The notes: a model not told the origin generated them from the letters alone. Shown: positions 1 through 7,944, numbered from the stretch's first letter. The stretch: DNA of 64,000 nt from Geobacteraceae bacterium (GCA_009773645.1 WSYB01000008.1:62001-126000), one strand, 5' to 3'. Translations and numbers: made by a program.

Positions 1-28
1 GGACCTTGCCGGCCTTCTTCATTTCCAT
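1..28 (-). CDS. 5' end of an unidentified gene (possibly pgeF)
   Basis: An ATG at 28 on the minus strand follows an AAGGAG ribosome site and opens a frame reading MEMKKAGKV before the window ends. It lies just downstream of rluD on the same strand. A polyphenol-oxidase/peptidoglycan-editing gene (pgeF) often follows rluD, so that identity is a guess from neighbourhood only; nine residues cannot show it. Confidence 0.45.
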
Positions 29-43
29 TATTTTGACTCCTTC

Positions 44-133
44 TCGGGAATCGGGAACCGGGAACCGGGAAGAGTAACGGCTGGGGAAGTAAGAGCCATT
101 TCCGTTTCCCGAGTCCCTAGTCCCGTGTCCCGG
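44..133. repeat. Palindromic heptamer-repeat element at the rluD 3' end
   Basis: Four 7-bp words (CGGGAAT, CGGGAAC, CGGGAAC, CGGGAAG) at 45-72 face four words ending TCCC at 104-131, so the arms are roughly reverse complementary around a short spacer. The right arm runs into rluD and encodes its last residues and stop. This is one of many such elements in the window with the same layout and different words. Confidence 0.7.
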
Positions 134-1079
134 CCTTTTCGAGGTATTCAACGATCCGCCCCATGTCCTCCGGCAGTTCAGTATCGAACTCCAGGTATTC
201 ACCGGTGACAGGATGGATGAAGCCGAGGGTCTTGGCGTGGAGGGCCTGGCGCCCCAGTTCCTTGATCAATTTGCGCAGTACCGTGTCCTGGATATTTACC
301 AGCCGCCCTTTTCCGCCATAGACCTGATCCCCCACCAGGGGGTATCCGGTTTCGGAGAGATGAACCCTTATCTGATGAGTCCTGCCGGTTTCCAGCTTGA
401 GACGCATGAGGGTTATGCCGTGGTAACGGCCTGCCGCTCGCCAATGGGTCACTGCCTGCTTTCCCCGTTTGGCCGTTCCCGACATCTTCTTCCTGTCCGC
501 CGGATGACGGCCGATGGCGGACTCTATCCGCCCCTTTTCCTCCCGCGGCGAGCCGTAAGCCAGAGCGAGATATATCCGCTTGATGGTGTGTTCCTTGAAC
601 TGGCGGGCCAGGGATTGATGGGCCACATCAGTTTTGGCCACCACCAGCACACCGGAGGTGTCTTTGTCGATCCTGTGGACGATGCCGGGTCGCAATTCGC
701 CGCCTATTCCCGAAAGGTCCCGGCAGTGTCCCAGCAGTGCATTCACCAGGGTGCCGCTGGTGTTTCCCGCTCCTGGATGTACGGTCATCCCGGCCGGTTT
801 GTTTACTACAATGATATCGCTGTCCTCGTAAAGTATTTCCAGGGGGATCTGTTCCGCAACCGCCTGTGCCGGTTCGGGCGGAGGGATGGTCACTACGATG
901 CGCTCCCCTCCCTTTAATTTCAGGGAGGGTTTTTGGGGGGCGCCGTTGACGGTTACCATTCCCGCTTCGATGAGACGCAACGCCGTTGAACGGGTCATGT
1001 TTTCCCGTGCCCGCGCCAGAAAGCTGTCAAGCCGCTCCGGCTCGCCTTCCTTTTGATATGTCAGTTCGATCTTTTCCAT
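117..1079 (-). CDS. rluD: 23S rRNA pseudouridine synthase, RluD family
   Basis: Predicted to isomerise uridines of 23S rRNA (helix 69 in RluD itself). The 320-residue protein has an N-terminal S4 RNA-binding domain (about residues 15-75) and a PsuA/RluD catalytic domain whose HRIDKDTSG motif holds the catalytic aspartate (D138). Length and motif order match RluD. RluA or RluC activity is possible but the S4 domain favours RluC/RluD. It is likely co-transcribed with the gene starting at 28. The C-terminal GTRD and stop lie within a heptamer-repeat arm, so the tail has probably been altered by that element. Confidence 0.92.
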   Translation of the reverse strand: MEKIELTYQKEGEPERLDSFLARARENMTRSTALRLIEAGMVTVNGAPQKPSLKLKGGERIVVTIPPPEPAQAVAEQIPLEILYEDSDIIVVNKPAGMTVHPGAGNTSGTLVNALLGHCRDLSGIGGELRPGIVHRIDKDTSGVLVVAKTDVAHQSLARQFKEHTIKRIYLALAYGSPREEKGRIESAIGRHPADRKKMSGTAKRGKQAVTHWRAAGRYHGITLMRLKLETGRTHQIRVHLSETGYPLVGDQVYGGKGRLVNIQDTVLRKLIKELGRQALHAKTLGFIHPVTGEYLEFDTELPEDMGRIVEYLEKAGTRD

Positions 1080-1108
1080 AAGGTGTTTACATCTTTTAAA
1101 ACAGCGAA

Positions 1109-1131
1109 GGCGCGATCCTGTAAACCGCGCC
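1109..1131 (-). terminator. Possible hairpin terminator after the 87-aa gene
   Basis: GGCGCG (1109-1114) pairs with CGCGCC (1126-1131). On the minus strand the hairpin is followed within a few bases by a short T run. It lies between the end of the 87-residue gene and rluD. The T tract is weak. Confidence 0.3.
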
Positions 1132-1159
1132 TCGTGAAAAACGGTTATTTAATCTGACG

Positions 1160-1423
1160 TCACCAGATGGAGGATTGTATCTTCCCCGCCCGTTTGATGA
1201 GTACATCGACTACGGCAAGTTCGTATATTTTTGATGAAGCCAGTTCGGGAACTACCCGTGAATTGAAATGCTGCCGCCCTTCTTCGAGCTCTTCCGTCAG
1301 GAGTTCGAAGATGTTGTCGTTCCTTATTCCTTCTTCCACTTTCTCCCGGTTATAGACGGCGACGTCGGAAATTATGGCGCGGGCAAGCCTTCTGGCCTGG
1401 TCAGGGTTATCTATAAGGTTCAT
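1160..1423 (-). CDS. Conserved small protein of unknown function
   Basis: An 87-residue, charged, soluble protein with no signal peptide or membrane segment. A GGGGAG ribosome site sits directly before the ATG at 1423, and it lies between two genes on the same strand, which supports it as real. The sequence appears mostly helical (ARRLARAIISDV, FELLTEELEEGRQHF). I do not recognise the family; the position next to rluD suggests a housekeeping role, without direct support. Confidence 0.7.
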   Translation of the reverse strand: MNLIDNPDQARRLARAIISDVAVYNREKVEEGIRNDNIFELLTEELEEGRQHFNSRVVPELASSKIYELAVVDVLIKRAGKIQSSIW

Positions 1424-1506
1424 TCATCTCCCCTTGTCGATATTCGGCGGTAGTGGTCACCCCTCTTTTATCGCTACGGCATTATACTGGATTTTTCGAC
1501 AGATAC

Positions 1507-2949
1507 CTATCGAATCTTTAAGGCAAAATAGATACTGGTGTCTCCGCGCCTTACCAGAAGGGCCACGGAACCCTTTCGCTCGGCGTCCTTCATGGCCCTG
1601 GAATATTCGGCCAGGTTGGCAACCCGTTTCTGGTTGACCGAGAGGATGATGTCGCCTCGCTGGATACCCCCTTCAGCGGCGATGCTGTCCGGCTCAACCC
1701 CGGTCACCACTATGCCGGCGAGTCCCCTCATGCGCATGTTGCCGGGGAGCTCTTCCACGGTCAGTCCGAACCAGCCGGCTTGCGCCTCCGCCGATTTCGG
1801 CTGAGCCGCTGCGGCGCTCTCCGAGCTGGCAAGGGTCAAGGTGAGCTTCAGGTCCTTCCCGTCGCGGAAGATTTCCACCTCCACCTTCTTTCCGACCGGC
1901 GTTTCGGCCACGAGGAGCTGCAACTGCCGCGCATCCTTAATCTCTTTGCCGTCAAACCGGGTTATTATATCCCCCTGCCTGATGCCCGCCTTATCCGCCG
2001 GGCTTCCTCCCATTACTTCACTTATCAGCGCGCCGCGGGCCTTGGCCAGGCCGAAAGACTGGGCAATCTCATCCGTTACCGGTTGGATGGACACTCCCAG
2101 CCAGCCGCGGCTTACGCTCCCTTTTTTGATGAGCTGGGCCACCACCTGTTTCGCCATGTTGACCGGTATGGCAAAGCCGATCCCCTGGCCGGCAGCGACA
2201 ATTGCGGTATTTATGCCGATCACCTCACCGTAGACGTTCAGTAAAGGTCCGCCTGAATTACCCGGGTTGATGGAGGCGTCGGTCTGGATAAAATCTTCGT
2301 ACGTTTCGATCCCCATGTTGGAGCGGCCGGTCGCCGAAATAACACCTACGGTCACGGTTCTGTCGAGCCCGAACGGGTTGCCGATGGCAATGGCCCACTG
2401 CCCGACCTGCAGTTTGTCTGAATCGCCAAGAACCGCTGCAGGTAGCGGTTCCTTGACCTCTATCCTGATGACGGCGATGTCGGTTTTCGGATCGCTTCCC
2501 ACCACTTTACCGTTGTAGACCTTTTCATTGGACAGCTTCACCTGGATGCTTTCCGCGTCACGCACCACGTGGTCGTTGGTGACGATGTACCCGTCCTTGT
2601 TGATGATGAAACCCGACCCCAGGCTCTTCTCCCGCCGGTATCGGGGTCTTGACTCACCGAAGAAATCCTCGAATAAGGGAGAGAATTCGAAGAACGGCTG
2701 CACCAGCTTTTTCTTGCTGACAGTGGATATATTGACAACAGAGGGGGTCACCCCTTTGACCACATTGGTAAAGGCCTGCTGGGTGGCGAGAATATCCTTG
2801 GGTGCTTCCTTGACCGGGGCTTCGGCCTTACCCTTGCGGGTGGATTCGTAAAAGTAGGGTTCTTCCCCTTTTTTGCAGGCGGAGAGGGAGTGGGAAATAA
2901 TGAGCGCGCAGATCAGAAAACGGGACCATTTCATGTCGTGAAACCCCAT
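1507..2949 (-). CDS. HtrA/DegP-family periplasmic serine protease, lipoprotein
   Basis: A trypsin-like protease for envelope protein quality control. The N-terminus is a lipoprotein signal ending in the lipobox LSAC, so it is likely membrane-anchored in the periplasm. The catalytic triad is visible: His in VTNDHVV, Asp in KTDIAVI, Ser in NPGNSGGP. Two PDZ domains follow (about residues 280-370 and 390-475), as in DegP/DegQ; total 480 residues. The start may instead be the ATG at 2934, giving MKWSRF directly before the hydrophobic core. DegP versus DegQ cannot be decided from sequence alone. Confidence 0.92.
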   Translation of the reverse strand: MGFHDMKWSRFLICALIISHSLSACKKGEEPYFYESTRKGKAEAPVKEAPKDILATQQAFTNVVKGVTPSVVNISTVSKKKLVQPFFEFSPLFEDFFGESRPRYRREKSLGSGFIINKDGYIVTNDHVVRDAESIQVKLSNEKVYNGKVVGSDPKTDIAVIRIEVKEPLPAAVLGDSDKLQVGQWAIAIGNPFGLDRTVTVGVISATGRSNMGIETYEDFIQTDASINPGNSGGPLLNVYGEVIGINTAIVAAGQGIGFAIPVNMAKQVVAQLIKKGSVSRGWLGVSIQPVTDEIAQSFGLAKARGALISEVMGGSPADKAGIRQGDIITRFDGKEIKDARQLQLLVAETPVGKKVEVEIFRDGKDLKLTLTLASSESAAAAQPKSAEAQAGWFGLTVEELPGNMRMRGLAGIVVTGVEPDSIAAEGGIQRGDIILSVNQKRVANLAEYSRAMKDAERKGSVALLVRRGDTSIYFALKIR

Positions 2950-3143
2950 GGAAAGCCGTAATAACTTGAAACTATTTAAGATTAGCCAAAAACGGGGGGG
3001 ATGTCAACCTGGATTTGTTGCGGACGATTTGTCTCGCTGGCGGTGAGGGGCATAATGGCTGCGCCGGCTTTTGAAGAAATCGGCAAAACACCCTTGACGG
3101 CCGGCCCAGTTTTGCATATAACTCCGTGGATAAGGAGATGACG

Positions 3144-3734
3144 GTGAACGATATAAAATCGGAGATAAGGGAACTCAGGCTAGGGGAAAAAATCAGGAAG
3201 TTGAGGCAGGAGCGGCGGCATACCCTTCAGGAGCTTTCCGAGTCGTCGGGCCTGTCAAAACCGCTGCTGTCGCAGATAGAGAACGACCAGGTCACCCCTC
3301 CTCTCGCTACCCTGCTAAAAATTGCCCGGGGGCTCAAGGTGGGGATTCATTATTTTTTTGAGGATGAGGGAGACCGGCGGAAGTATGTGCTGATAAGGGG
3401 TGATGAAGGGACGACGAGCCCGCGCCGCTCCAAAAGTGATGTTACGGAAGGTTATCGTTACCGGCCGCTGGCGCCCGGCATCCGGCACAAGCAGATGGAA
3501 CCGTTTCTGGTGGAGTTCGAATTGAGCGAGTGGGACGACGGCCACTTTTACAGGCATGATGGTGAAGAGTTCATCTATCTCGTGGAGGGGGAGCTGGAAT
3601 TCCATTATGGCCAGGAAATCATGCGGCTTAAGCCCGGTGACAGCATCTATTATGATTCGTCCGAACCGCACGGGTACGTGTCGATCGGCGAAAGGAAGGC
3701 CAGGGCGGTGGCAGTGCTTCATTCCAAGGAATAA
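3144..3734 (+). CDS. XRE-family regulator with C-terminal cupin domain
   Basis: A DNA-binding regulator with an N-terminal lambda-repressor-like HTH (LGEKIRKLRQERRHTLQELS, then GLSKPLLSQIEN) and a C-terminal cupin (about residues 115-190) with the HDGEEFIYLVEGE motif. The family controls small-molecule metabolism such as amino acid or polyamine genes, with the cupin as a possible ligand sensor. I prefer the GTG at 3144, six bases after AAGGAG (3132-3137); in-frame starts at 3126 and 3138 have poorer spacing. It is monocistronic and its target is unknown. Confidence 0.85.
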   Translation: MNDIKSEIRELRLGEKIRKLRQERRHTLQELSESSGLSKPLLSQIENDQVTPPLATLLKIARGLKVGIHYFFEDEGDRRKYVLIRGDEGTTSPRRSKSDVTEGYRYRPLAPGIRHKQMEPFLVEFELSEWDDGHFYRHDGEEFIYLVEGELEFHYGQEIMRLKPGDSIYYDSSEPHGYVSIGERKARAVAVLHSKE

Positions 3735-3745
3735 CGGCCCCGATG

Positions 3746-3802
3746 TAAGGGCAGACCCACGCGTCTCCCCTGATTTGGGCGAACACGCGGGTTCGCCCCT
3801 AC
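3746..3802. repeat. Two small palindromes, one of the GTAGGGGC class
   Basis: TAAGGGCAGACCC...GGGTCTGCC-like sequence (3746-3771, degenerate) is followed by GGGCGAAC (3777-3784) and its exact complement GTTCGCCC (3791-3798), ending CTAC. On the minus strand this reads GTAGGGGCGAACC, and its TAG is the stop codon of the PilZ gene. Confidence 0.65.
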
Positions 3803-4125
3803 GGGTTCTTGCGCTGTTGCTCCAACCGGATAAACTCCCTGATCACATTTCGTTTTTGTTCGTCCACGCTTAAAAATCTGAGCCCCATGCTCCCTTCCGG
3901 CTCCAGTCTGTTCCAGACCACCTCGGCTTCCACGGTGACCGCTTCTGCCGAGGCAGGGGTGAAGAACTGGAGATGGACGGTCCGTCCCACCGGCAGGAGG
4001 AGGTCGGTAATGACGGAAACGCCCGTATCGGAGACGTTCAGGGTGTAGACGCACGAAGCCTCATCCATCTCCACCAGCCAGCACCCGACTTCCACCGGCA
4101 ATCGCTTGTTCTTGCGCTCTTCCAA
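3799..4125 (-). CDS. PilZ-domain protein
   Basis: A single-domain 108-residue protein with PilZ features: a basic N-terminus (ERKNKRLPVEVG) in the place of RxxxR, then LNVSDTGVSV matching the D/NxSxxG motif, then a beta-barrel ending in GLRFLSV. PilZ domains bind cyclic di-GMP and relay it to motility, exopolysaccharide or other outputs. The arginine motif here is imperfect, so binding is likely but not certain. It has no output domain and probably acts on a partner. Its stop TAG lies in a GTAGGGGC palindrome. Confidence 0.8.
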   Translation of the reverse strand: MEERKNKRLPVEVGCWLVEMDEASCVYTLNVSDTGVSVITDLLLPVGRTVHLQFFTPASAEAVTVEAEVVWNRLEPEGSMGLRFLSVDEQKRNVIREFIRLEQQRKNP

Positions 4126-4158
4126 AACAGCCCCTTTGTTAAAGACAGGTAAAGGTCA

Positions 4159-4190
4159 AGTTCCCCGGTTCCCGGTTCCCGTTCCCCGTT
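4159..4190. repeat. Heptamer-like repeat arm (TTCCCGG words)
   Basis: Tandem words related to GTTCCCG run between the PilZ gene and the next small gene. Only one arm of the palindrome seen elsewhere is evident. Confidence 0.5.
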
Positions 4191-4191
4191 T

Positions 4192-4383
4192 TTACGCTTC
4201 TTCGCACTCGCTGGGAGTCCAGGTGTCCAGTGTGCCGTCCTCCAGCTCCACCTGGATGGTTCCCCCTTCCGTGGTGCAGCCGAAGGTAAGCCCGATCTGG
4301 CCGGTCTTGGTATTTTTCAGCCTGACCCGTTCGTCCTTTCGCTCGGTTCTTTCACATACGTCCGCATGCTGGGATTCTTTCAT
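4192..4383 (-). CDS. Small conserved protein of unknown function
   Basis: A 63-residue acidic protein starting at an ATG preceded by AAAGGAGC. The central part (VRLKNTKTGQIGLTFGCTTE) and the segment ending LDTWTPSECEE suggest a compact beta fold. No membrane segment or known motif is visible. The strong ribosome site and order among minus-strand genes support it as real; function unknown. Confidence 0.65.
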   Translation of the reverse strand: MKESQHADVCERTERKDERVRLKNTKTGQIGLTFGCTTEGGTIQVELEDGTLDTWTPSECEEA

Positions 4384-4441
4384 GGCAGTGCTCCTTTCCT
4401 GTTATTATAAATATCTTAACAGGTTGCGCTGCCAGTGCAAG

Positions 4442-5041
4442 TCACGTTTCTTCTCCCTCCCTTGCCTTTACCCGTGCCACCCTGACGCAGACATCTTGCC
4501 CGGTCAGCTCACGGTAGATGCGGGCAAGGAATTTGACCGTCACAATTTTGTGAATATAGGCCTGGGTCAGCCGGTAGAGCAATTTTCGCAATTTCGAGGG
4601 CTTGCAGCCACCAAGGAGGAGGGGGGAGTAATCGGATAGTTGCAGGGTAATCTTAACCCCTTCGGGAACGGCAACGCATTGGAAGGAAAGTTCCCCTTTG
4701 CGGGGTTCTTGCCGCTGCACCAGCAGTCCGCCGCATATGTCCAGGGCCAGCGCTTCGCCGGTCTCATCCTTTCGGCAGGACGGGAGGCAAAAGCTTATGA
4801 GACTCAGCCCTGTGACGAAGAGGCGGAATTCTATCCCCTGGGCGGTCTTTGCCGGCCTGATTAAAGCGCAAGTAAACCGTCTGATGTGGGCCAGATATTT
4901 GTCAAGAAGGAACGGGGGGGTAAGCGTGGCCGTGCATCCCCGCGGGACAACCATCCATTGGATGGAAAAGACAGACGAGTCCTGCAACAGCACCTGCTGG
5001 CAGGCGATTTCCCATTCGTCTCTCTTTGCCTTCACGTCCAT
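4442..5041 (-). CDS. Hypothetical protein, possibly a divergent PilZ-like fold
   Basis: A 199-residue protein beginning at the ATG at 5041 after GGAGAGGGAA; a longer frame to 5068 lacks a ribosome site. It contains several beta-rich stretches (FSIQWMVVPRG, GIEFRLFVTGLSLISF, ELSFQCVAVPEGVKITLQLS) and a basic helical C-terminus with four cysteines scattered through the chain. I do not recognise the family. Its nearness to a PilZ gene is the only contextual hint. Confidence 0.6.
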   Translation of the reverse strand: MDVKAKRDEWEIACQQVLLQDSSVFSIQWMVVPRGCTATLTPPFLLDKYLAHIRRFTCALIRPAKTAQGIEFRLFVTGLSLISFCLPSCRKDETGEALALDICGGLLVQRQEPRKGELSFQCVAVPEGVKITLQLSDYSPLLLGGCKPSKLRKLLYRLTQAYIHKIVTVKFLARIYRELTGQDVCVRVARVKAREGEET

Positions 5042-5176
5042 TTCCCTCTCCGGAACAAAACATAACACAACAGCCTTTCCTTGTCTTGCGGATAAAATCG
5101 CCCTTGCAGAAGAGAGAAAATCTGTTTAAATTGACACAATTTGAAACCGCCATGACATTGGATGGGAGGAGGAGCT

Positions 5177-5830
5177 ATGAAGAAGATCGGTGTTGTTCTT
5201 TCAGGTTGCGGCGTCTATGACGGGAGCGAAATTCACGAAGCGGTTTTCACCCTGCTGGCCATCGACAAAAACGGCGCCGAGGCGGTATGCACGGCCCCGG
5301 ACATGGAGCTCTCAGAGGTCGATCACCTGAGCGGGGAGGCAACCGGGGCAAAGCGCAATGTCCTGGTGGAATCCGCCAGAATCGCCCGCGGCAAAATCAG
5401 AAACATCAAAGAAGTCCGGGCGGATGACCTGGATGCGGTCGTCTTTCCCGGGGGGTACGGGGCGGCGAAGAACCTCTGCAACTTTGCGGAAAAAGGGGCC
5501 GAAGCCACGATCCATCCGGAAGTGGCGAGGCTATTGAGAGATATGGCTGCCGCCGGCAAGCCTATCTGTGCCATCTGCATCGCCCCGGCCCTGATTGCGG
5601 CTACCTTGGGCAAGGCATACAAGCCGCGGGTGACCATCGGCACCGATGCGGGGACCGCCGCCGCCATCAACCTGACCGGCAGCGAGCACGTGGAGTGCCC
5701 GGTGAGGGAGTTCGTGGTTGACAGGGAAAACAAGATCGTGACCACACCTGCCTACATGCTCGCCGAGCGTATCTCCGAAGCGGCCGAGGGGATCGAAAAG
5801 GCGGTGAAGGCTGTGATTGAGCTGATCTGA
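5177..5830 (+). CDS. elbB: ElbB-type glyoxalase/DJ-1 superfamily protein
   Basis: A 217-residue protein of the class I glutamine amidotransferase-like/DJ-1 fold, matching ElbB (sigma cross-reacting protein 27A), for which glyoxalase activity and a link to isoprenoid synthesis are reported. It starts VVLSGCGVYDGSEIHE and has the nucleophile elbow cysteine in AICIAPAL. The ATG at 5177 follows GGAGGAGG, which rules out the upstream in-frame ATG at 5162. Stand-alone gene. Confidence 0.88.
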   Translation: MKKIGVVLSGCGVYDGSEIHEAVFTLLAIDKNGAEAVCTAPDMELSEVDHLSGEATGAKRNVLVESARIARGKIRNIKEVRADDLDAVVFPGGYGAAKNLCNFAEKGAEATIHPEVARLLRDMAAAGKPICAICIAPALIAATLGKAYKPRVTIGTDAGTAAAINLTGSEHVECPVREFVVDRENKIVTTPAYMLAERISEAAEGIEKAVKAVIELI

Positions 5831-5933
5831 GCCGGCGATACGCACGGTTGCGGCCAACACGCATCTGCCGCCCCCCTTATCCCCGTGTCCGGTTGTAAAG
5901 TTTAGTAATATTAAGGTGTTAACTGATTTATGC

Positions 5934-5962
5934 TTGCTTTCGGTTTTGCCATGCGCTATCAT
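5934..5962 (+). promoter_or_regulatory. Sigma-70-type promoter ahead of the riboswitch
   Basis: TTGCTT (5934-5939) and TATCAT (5957-5962) are separated by 17 bases. The predicted start near 5969 would place the whole GEMM aptamer in the leader RNA of the first beta-barrel gene. Confidence 0.6.
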
Positions 5963-5987
5963 GCCGCCGTTTGAAAAAGAGCTTCGC

Positions 5988-6077
5988 TGATAGACGATAA
6001 TACTAAACCATCCGCGAGGGTGGGGCGGAAAGCCCACAGGGTCTCACCGAGACAGCCGGGTTGCCGAAATATCACAC
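5988..6077 (+). promoter_or_regulatory. GEMM-I riboswitch, probable 3',3'-cGAMP (GEMM-Ib) type
   Basis: The aptamer core is seen directly: TAAACCATCC-GCGA-GGGTGGGG, then CGGAAAGCCC, a stem GTCTC/GAGAC capped by a short loop, and GCCGGGTTGCCGAAA. These match the GEMM-I conserved blocks (AAACC stem, GNAA-type tetraloop, GGUUGCCGA). Aligned by the AAACC block to the Vibrio Vc2 aptamer, the base at position 20, which contacts the ligand, is A (6002) rather than G. A20 is the change reported for Geobacter aptamers that respond to cyclic AMP-GMP. Its 3' strand is shared with a terminator, giving a transcriptional switch. Confidence 0.85.
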
Positions 6078-6101
6078 ATATTACGGCAGCCCGGCTTTTT
6101 T
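6055..6101 (+). terminator. Riboswitch expression-platform terminator
   Basis: GCCGGGTTGCCG (6055-6066) pairs with CGGCAGCCCGGC (6084-6095) and is followed by six T. The left strand is also the conserved 3' strand of the aptamer, so ligand-bound aptamer and terminator cannot coexist. This predicts that ligand turns expression on. Confidence 0.85.
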
Positions 6102-6229
6102 GTTGCCTTGATGCCGCAGCCGGGCATTGATTGGGGGTGGTTCCGCAACGGACAGCGTCTTAAGATGGGTTCAGATTTAGTACGTTCAACTGCGTTTATC
6201 TACTTATGCCTTACAGGAGGAGTAAAGAA

Positions 6230-6853
6230 ATGAAGAAGATGGTTTGTTTTGCGTGTATTGCACTTTGTCTCTCCCTTGCCGCCAACGCCATGGCGGACAG
6301 CATTCAGGGAAGGTTTGGCGTAACCGGCCGCATCGGGTTCCTGGTCCCTGCCGACAGTGAATTCCATAATTCCCCATTCCCGCGGAAATCGGGCACAGAC
6401 ACCGGCTTTATAGGGGGAGGCGGCTTCATTTACGGCATCGACAAAAACTGGGCCGTGGAACTGGACATTACCCATTCAGAATTCCGTGCCAATGATGCGT
6501 TTGGATTTGAAGATAGCGATTTCGCCACTACCAATATCTCTCTCGGCGCCCAATACCGCTTCATCAACCTGCCGGTGAAAAAGCTGGTTCCCTATGCCGG
6601 CGCCGGTCTGGATATCCTCATCAATGATTTCTCCCCCCAGCTTGGTCCGAACGGAGATGTGGACACCGTTGCGGGTGTGCATCTGGCGGGAGGTGTTGAT
6701 TATTTTGTCCTGAAACAGCTTGCCGTGACCGGACAGTTGAAGGGGGTTATTGCTCCGGATGCCGATATTAACGATGCCCTTGGGCGAAAGATCGGCAATT
6801 TCGATCCATCCAGCCTCTCAGTGACCTTCGGCGCCAGATATTTTTTCAAGTAA
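6230..6853 (+). CDS. Outer-membrane beta-barrel protein, riboswitch-controlled
   Basis: A 207-residue protein with a signal peptide (MKKMVCFACIALCLSLAANAMA) and an OmpA/OmpW-like eight-strand barrel pattern: GRIGFLVPAD, GGGFIYGIDKNWAVELDIT, GAQYRF, VPYAGAGLDILIN, VDTVAGVHLAGGVDYF, and a C-terminal aromatic (ARYFFK). The ATG at 6230 follows AGGAGGAG; the in-frame ATG at 6206 lies before that site. Export and barrel are predicted from sequence; the cargo, if any, is unknown. The GEMM-I switch upstream ties its expression to a cyclic dinucleotide. A terminator separates it from a close paralogue. Confidence 0.88.
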   Translation: MKKMVCFACIALCLSLAANAMADSIQGRFGVTGRIGFLVPADSEFHNSPFPRKSGTDTGFIGGGGFIYGIDKNWAVELDITHSEFRANDAFGFEDSDFATTNISLGAQYRFINLPVKKLVPYAGAGLDILINDFSPQLGPNGDVDTVAGVHLAGGVDYFVLKQLAVTGQLKGVIAPDADINDALGRKIGNFDPSSLSVTFGARYFFK

Positions 6854-6877
6854 CAAAACAGGATATATATTATTTTC

Positions 6878-6901
6878 GGCGGCCGCAGGGCCGCCATTTT
6901 T
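6878..6901 (+). terminator. Intrinsic terminator after the first barrel gene
   Basis: GGCGGCC (6878-6884) pairs with GGCCGCC (6889-6895), then five T. Confidence 0.85.
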
Positions 6902-6942
6902 ATGCCTGATCTGGGGCGGCAAAGGTGGAATCATTTAGGTCC

Positions 6943-6971
6943 TTGCCTACCGGCTGTTTTTGCTTTAATAT
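6943..6971 (+). promoter_or_regulatory. Putative promoter for the second barrel gene
   Basis: TTGCCT (6943-6948), 17 bases, TAATAT (6966-6971). It lies after the terminator of the first barrel gene and has no GEMM aptamer, so the paralogue seems to be controlled separately. Confidence 0.5.
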
Positions 6972-7009
6972 TTTTAAGTGTTATCAAATCTGCTTAAAGG
7001 AGGAAAAAA

Positions 7010-7615
7010 ATGAAAAGGATCATCGTTCTTGCTTTTATGGCGTGGGCAATCACTCTCGTTGCCGGCAATGCCATGGCGGACAGCATCGCCGGAAGGTTTG
7101 GCATGACCGGCCGGATCGGCTTTCTGATCCCCGCCGATAACGATTTTAACGATAGGAAGCTCGAAACCGACGCCGGTTTTGTGGGCGGCGGCGGCTTTAT
7201 CTACGGCATCGACAAAAACCTGGCGGCGGAAATCGATGTCACCCGCACCGAGTTTGGCTCCAACCTGGTTAGTGGCCCGGACCAGGGCGACTTCGGCATT
7301 ACCAACATCTCCCTCGGCGTCCAGTACCGATTCATGATTACCCCGCAGCAGTTGGTCCCCTATGCCGGTGGCGGCCTCGACATCCTGCTCAACGATTATA
7401 AAAGAGAGAATAGGACCAAGCCGGACGTCGATACAGTGGTCGGGGTGCACCTGGCCGGTGGCATCGACTATTTCGTTCTGAAACAGTTGGCCCTCAACGC
7501 CGAAGCAAAGGCGGTCATCGCCCCGGAAGCGGATATCAATCAACCCGGTAACAGCGGGCATTTTGACCCCTCCAGCTTTTCCGGAACTTTCGGCGTCAGA
7601 TTATTCTTCAATTAA
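7010..7615 (+). CDS. Outer-membrane beta-barrel protein, paralogue of the preceding gene
   Basis: A 201-residue protein with the same architecture: signal peptide ending GNAMA, then ADSIAGRFGMTGRIGFLIPA, GGGFIYGIDKN, VPYAGGGLDILLNDY, VDTVVGVHLAGGIDYFVLKQ and a C-terminal FGVRLFFN typical of barrels recognised by the BAM complex. It is preceded by AAAGGAGG. Similarity to its neighbour is high along the whole length, so this is a tandem duplication. It has its own likely promoter and terminator. Confidence 0.88.
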   Translation: MKRIIVLAFMAWAITLVAGNAMADSIAGRFGMTGRIGFLIPADNDFNDRKLETDAGFVGGGGFIYGIDKNLAAEIDVTRTEFGSNLVSGPDQGDFGITNISLGVQYRFMITPQQLVPYAGGGLDILLNDYKRENRTKPDVDTVVGVHLAGGIDYFVLKQLALNAEAKAVIAPEADINQPGNSGHFDPSSFSGTFGVRLFFN

Positions 7616-7642
7616 AAGACCAACTCTCATTTCCCCCATCCA

Positions 7643-7666
7643 GGCGGCCCGAAAGGCCGCCTTTTT
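7643..7666 (+). terminator. Intrinsic terminator after the second barrel gene
   Basis: GGCGGCC (7643-7649) pairs with GGCCGCC (7655-7661), then five T. Confidence 0.85.
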
Positions 7667-7878
7667 CTTTGCTTGCACAATAAATGGGCAGTGTTGGCGG
7701 TGGGATAGGGCTGCTAACGAGAGTTTTGCGATTCTGCAAATAATTGCAGGTTGTATTGCAAAAACGCATAAAGACATGATTGAATTTTAGGCAGAATGCG
7801 ATGTGCCGCCACACATTCTGGGGAAAAAATAATGTGGGAACTGGCTCAAGACCTGATGAAATACGCCGATAACCATAG

Positions 7879-7944
7879 TATAATTTTTAATACATAAAGC
7901 CATGGACCATGTCCTGCAACCCCGGCATGGTTTGTGTATTAAAA
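7879..7944 (+). promoter_or_regulatory. TATAAT box and long palindrome upstream of the 145-aa gene
   Basis: A consensus TATAAT (7879-7884) is followed at once by a long imperfect inverted repeat: TTTTAATACATAAAGCCATG (7885-7904) against CATGGTTTGTGTATTAAAA (7926-7944). No good -35 is seen. A further small stem GACTG/CAGTC lies near 7980-7997. It could be an operator or a structured leader. I could not match it to a known riboswitch. The rest of the gap from 7667 holds nothing I recognise. Confidence 0.45.

Noticed and set aside
5162-5176. Upstream start for elbB
   Set aside because: The extra codons are the Shine-Dalgarno sequence GGAGGAGG itself.
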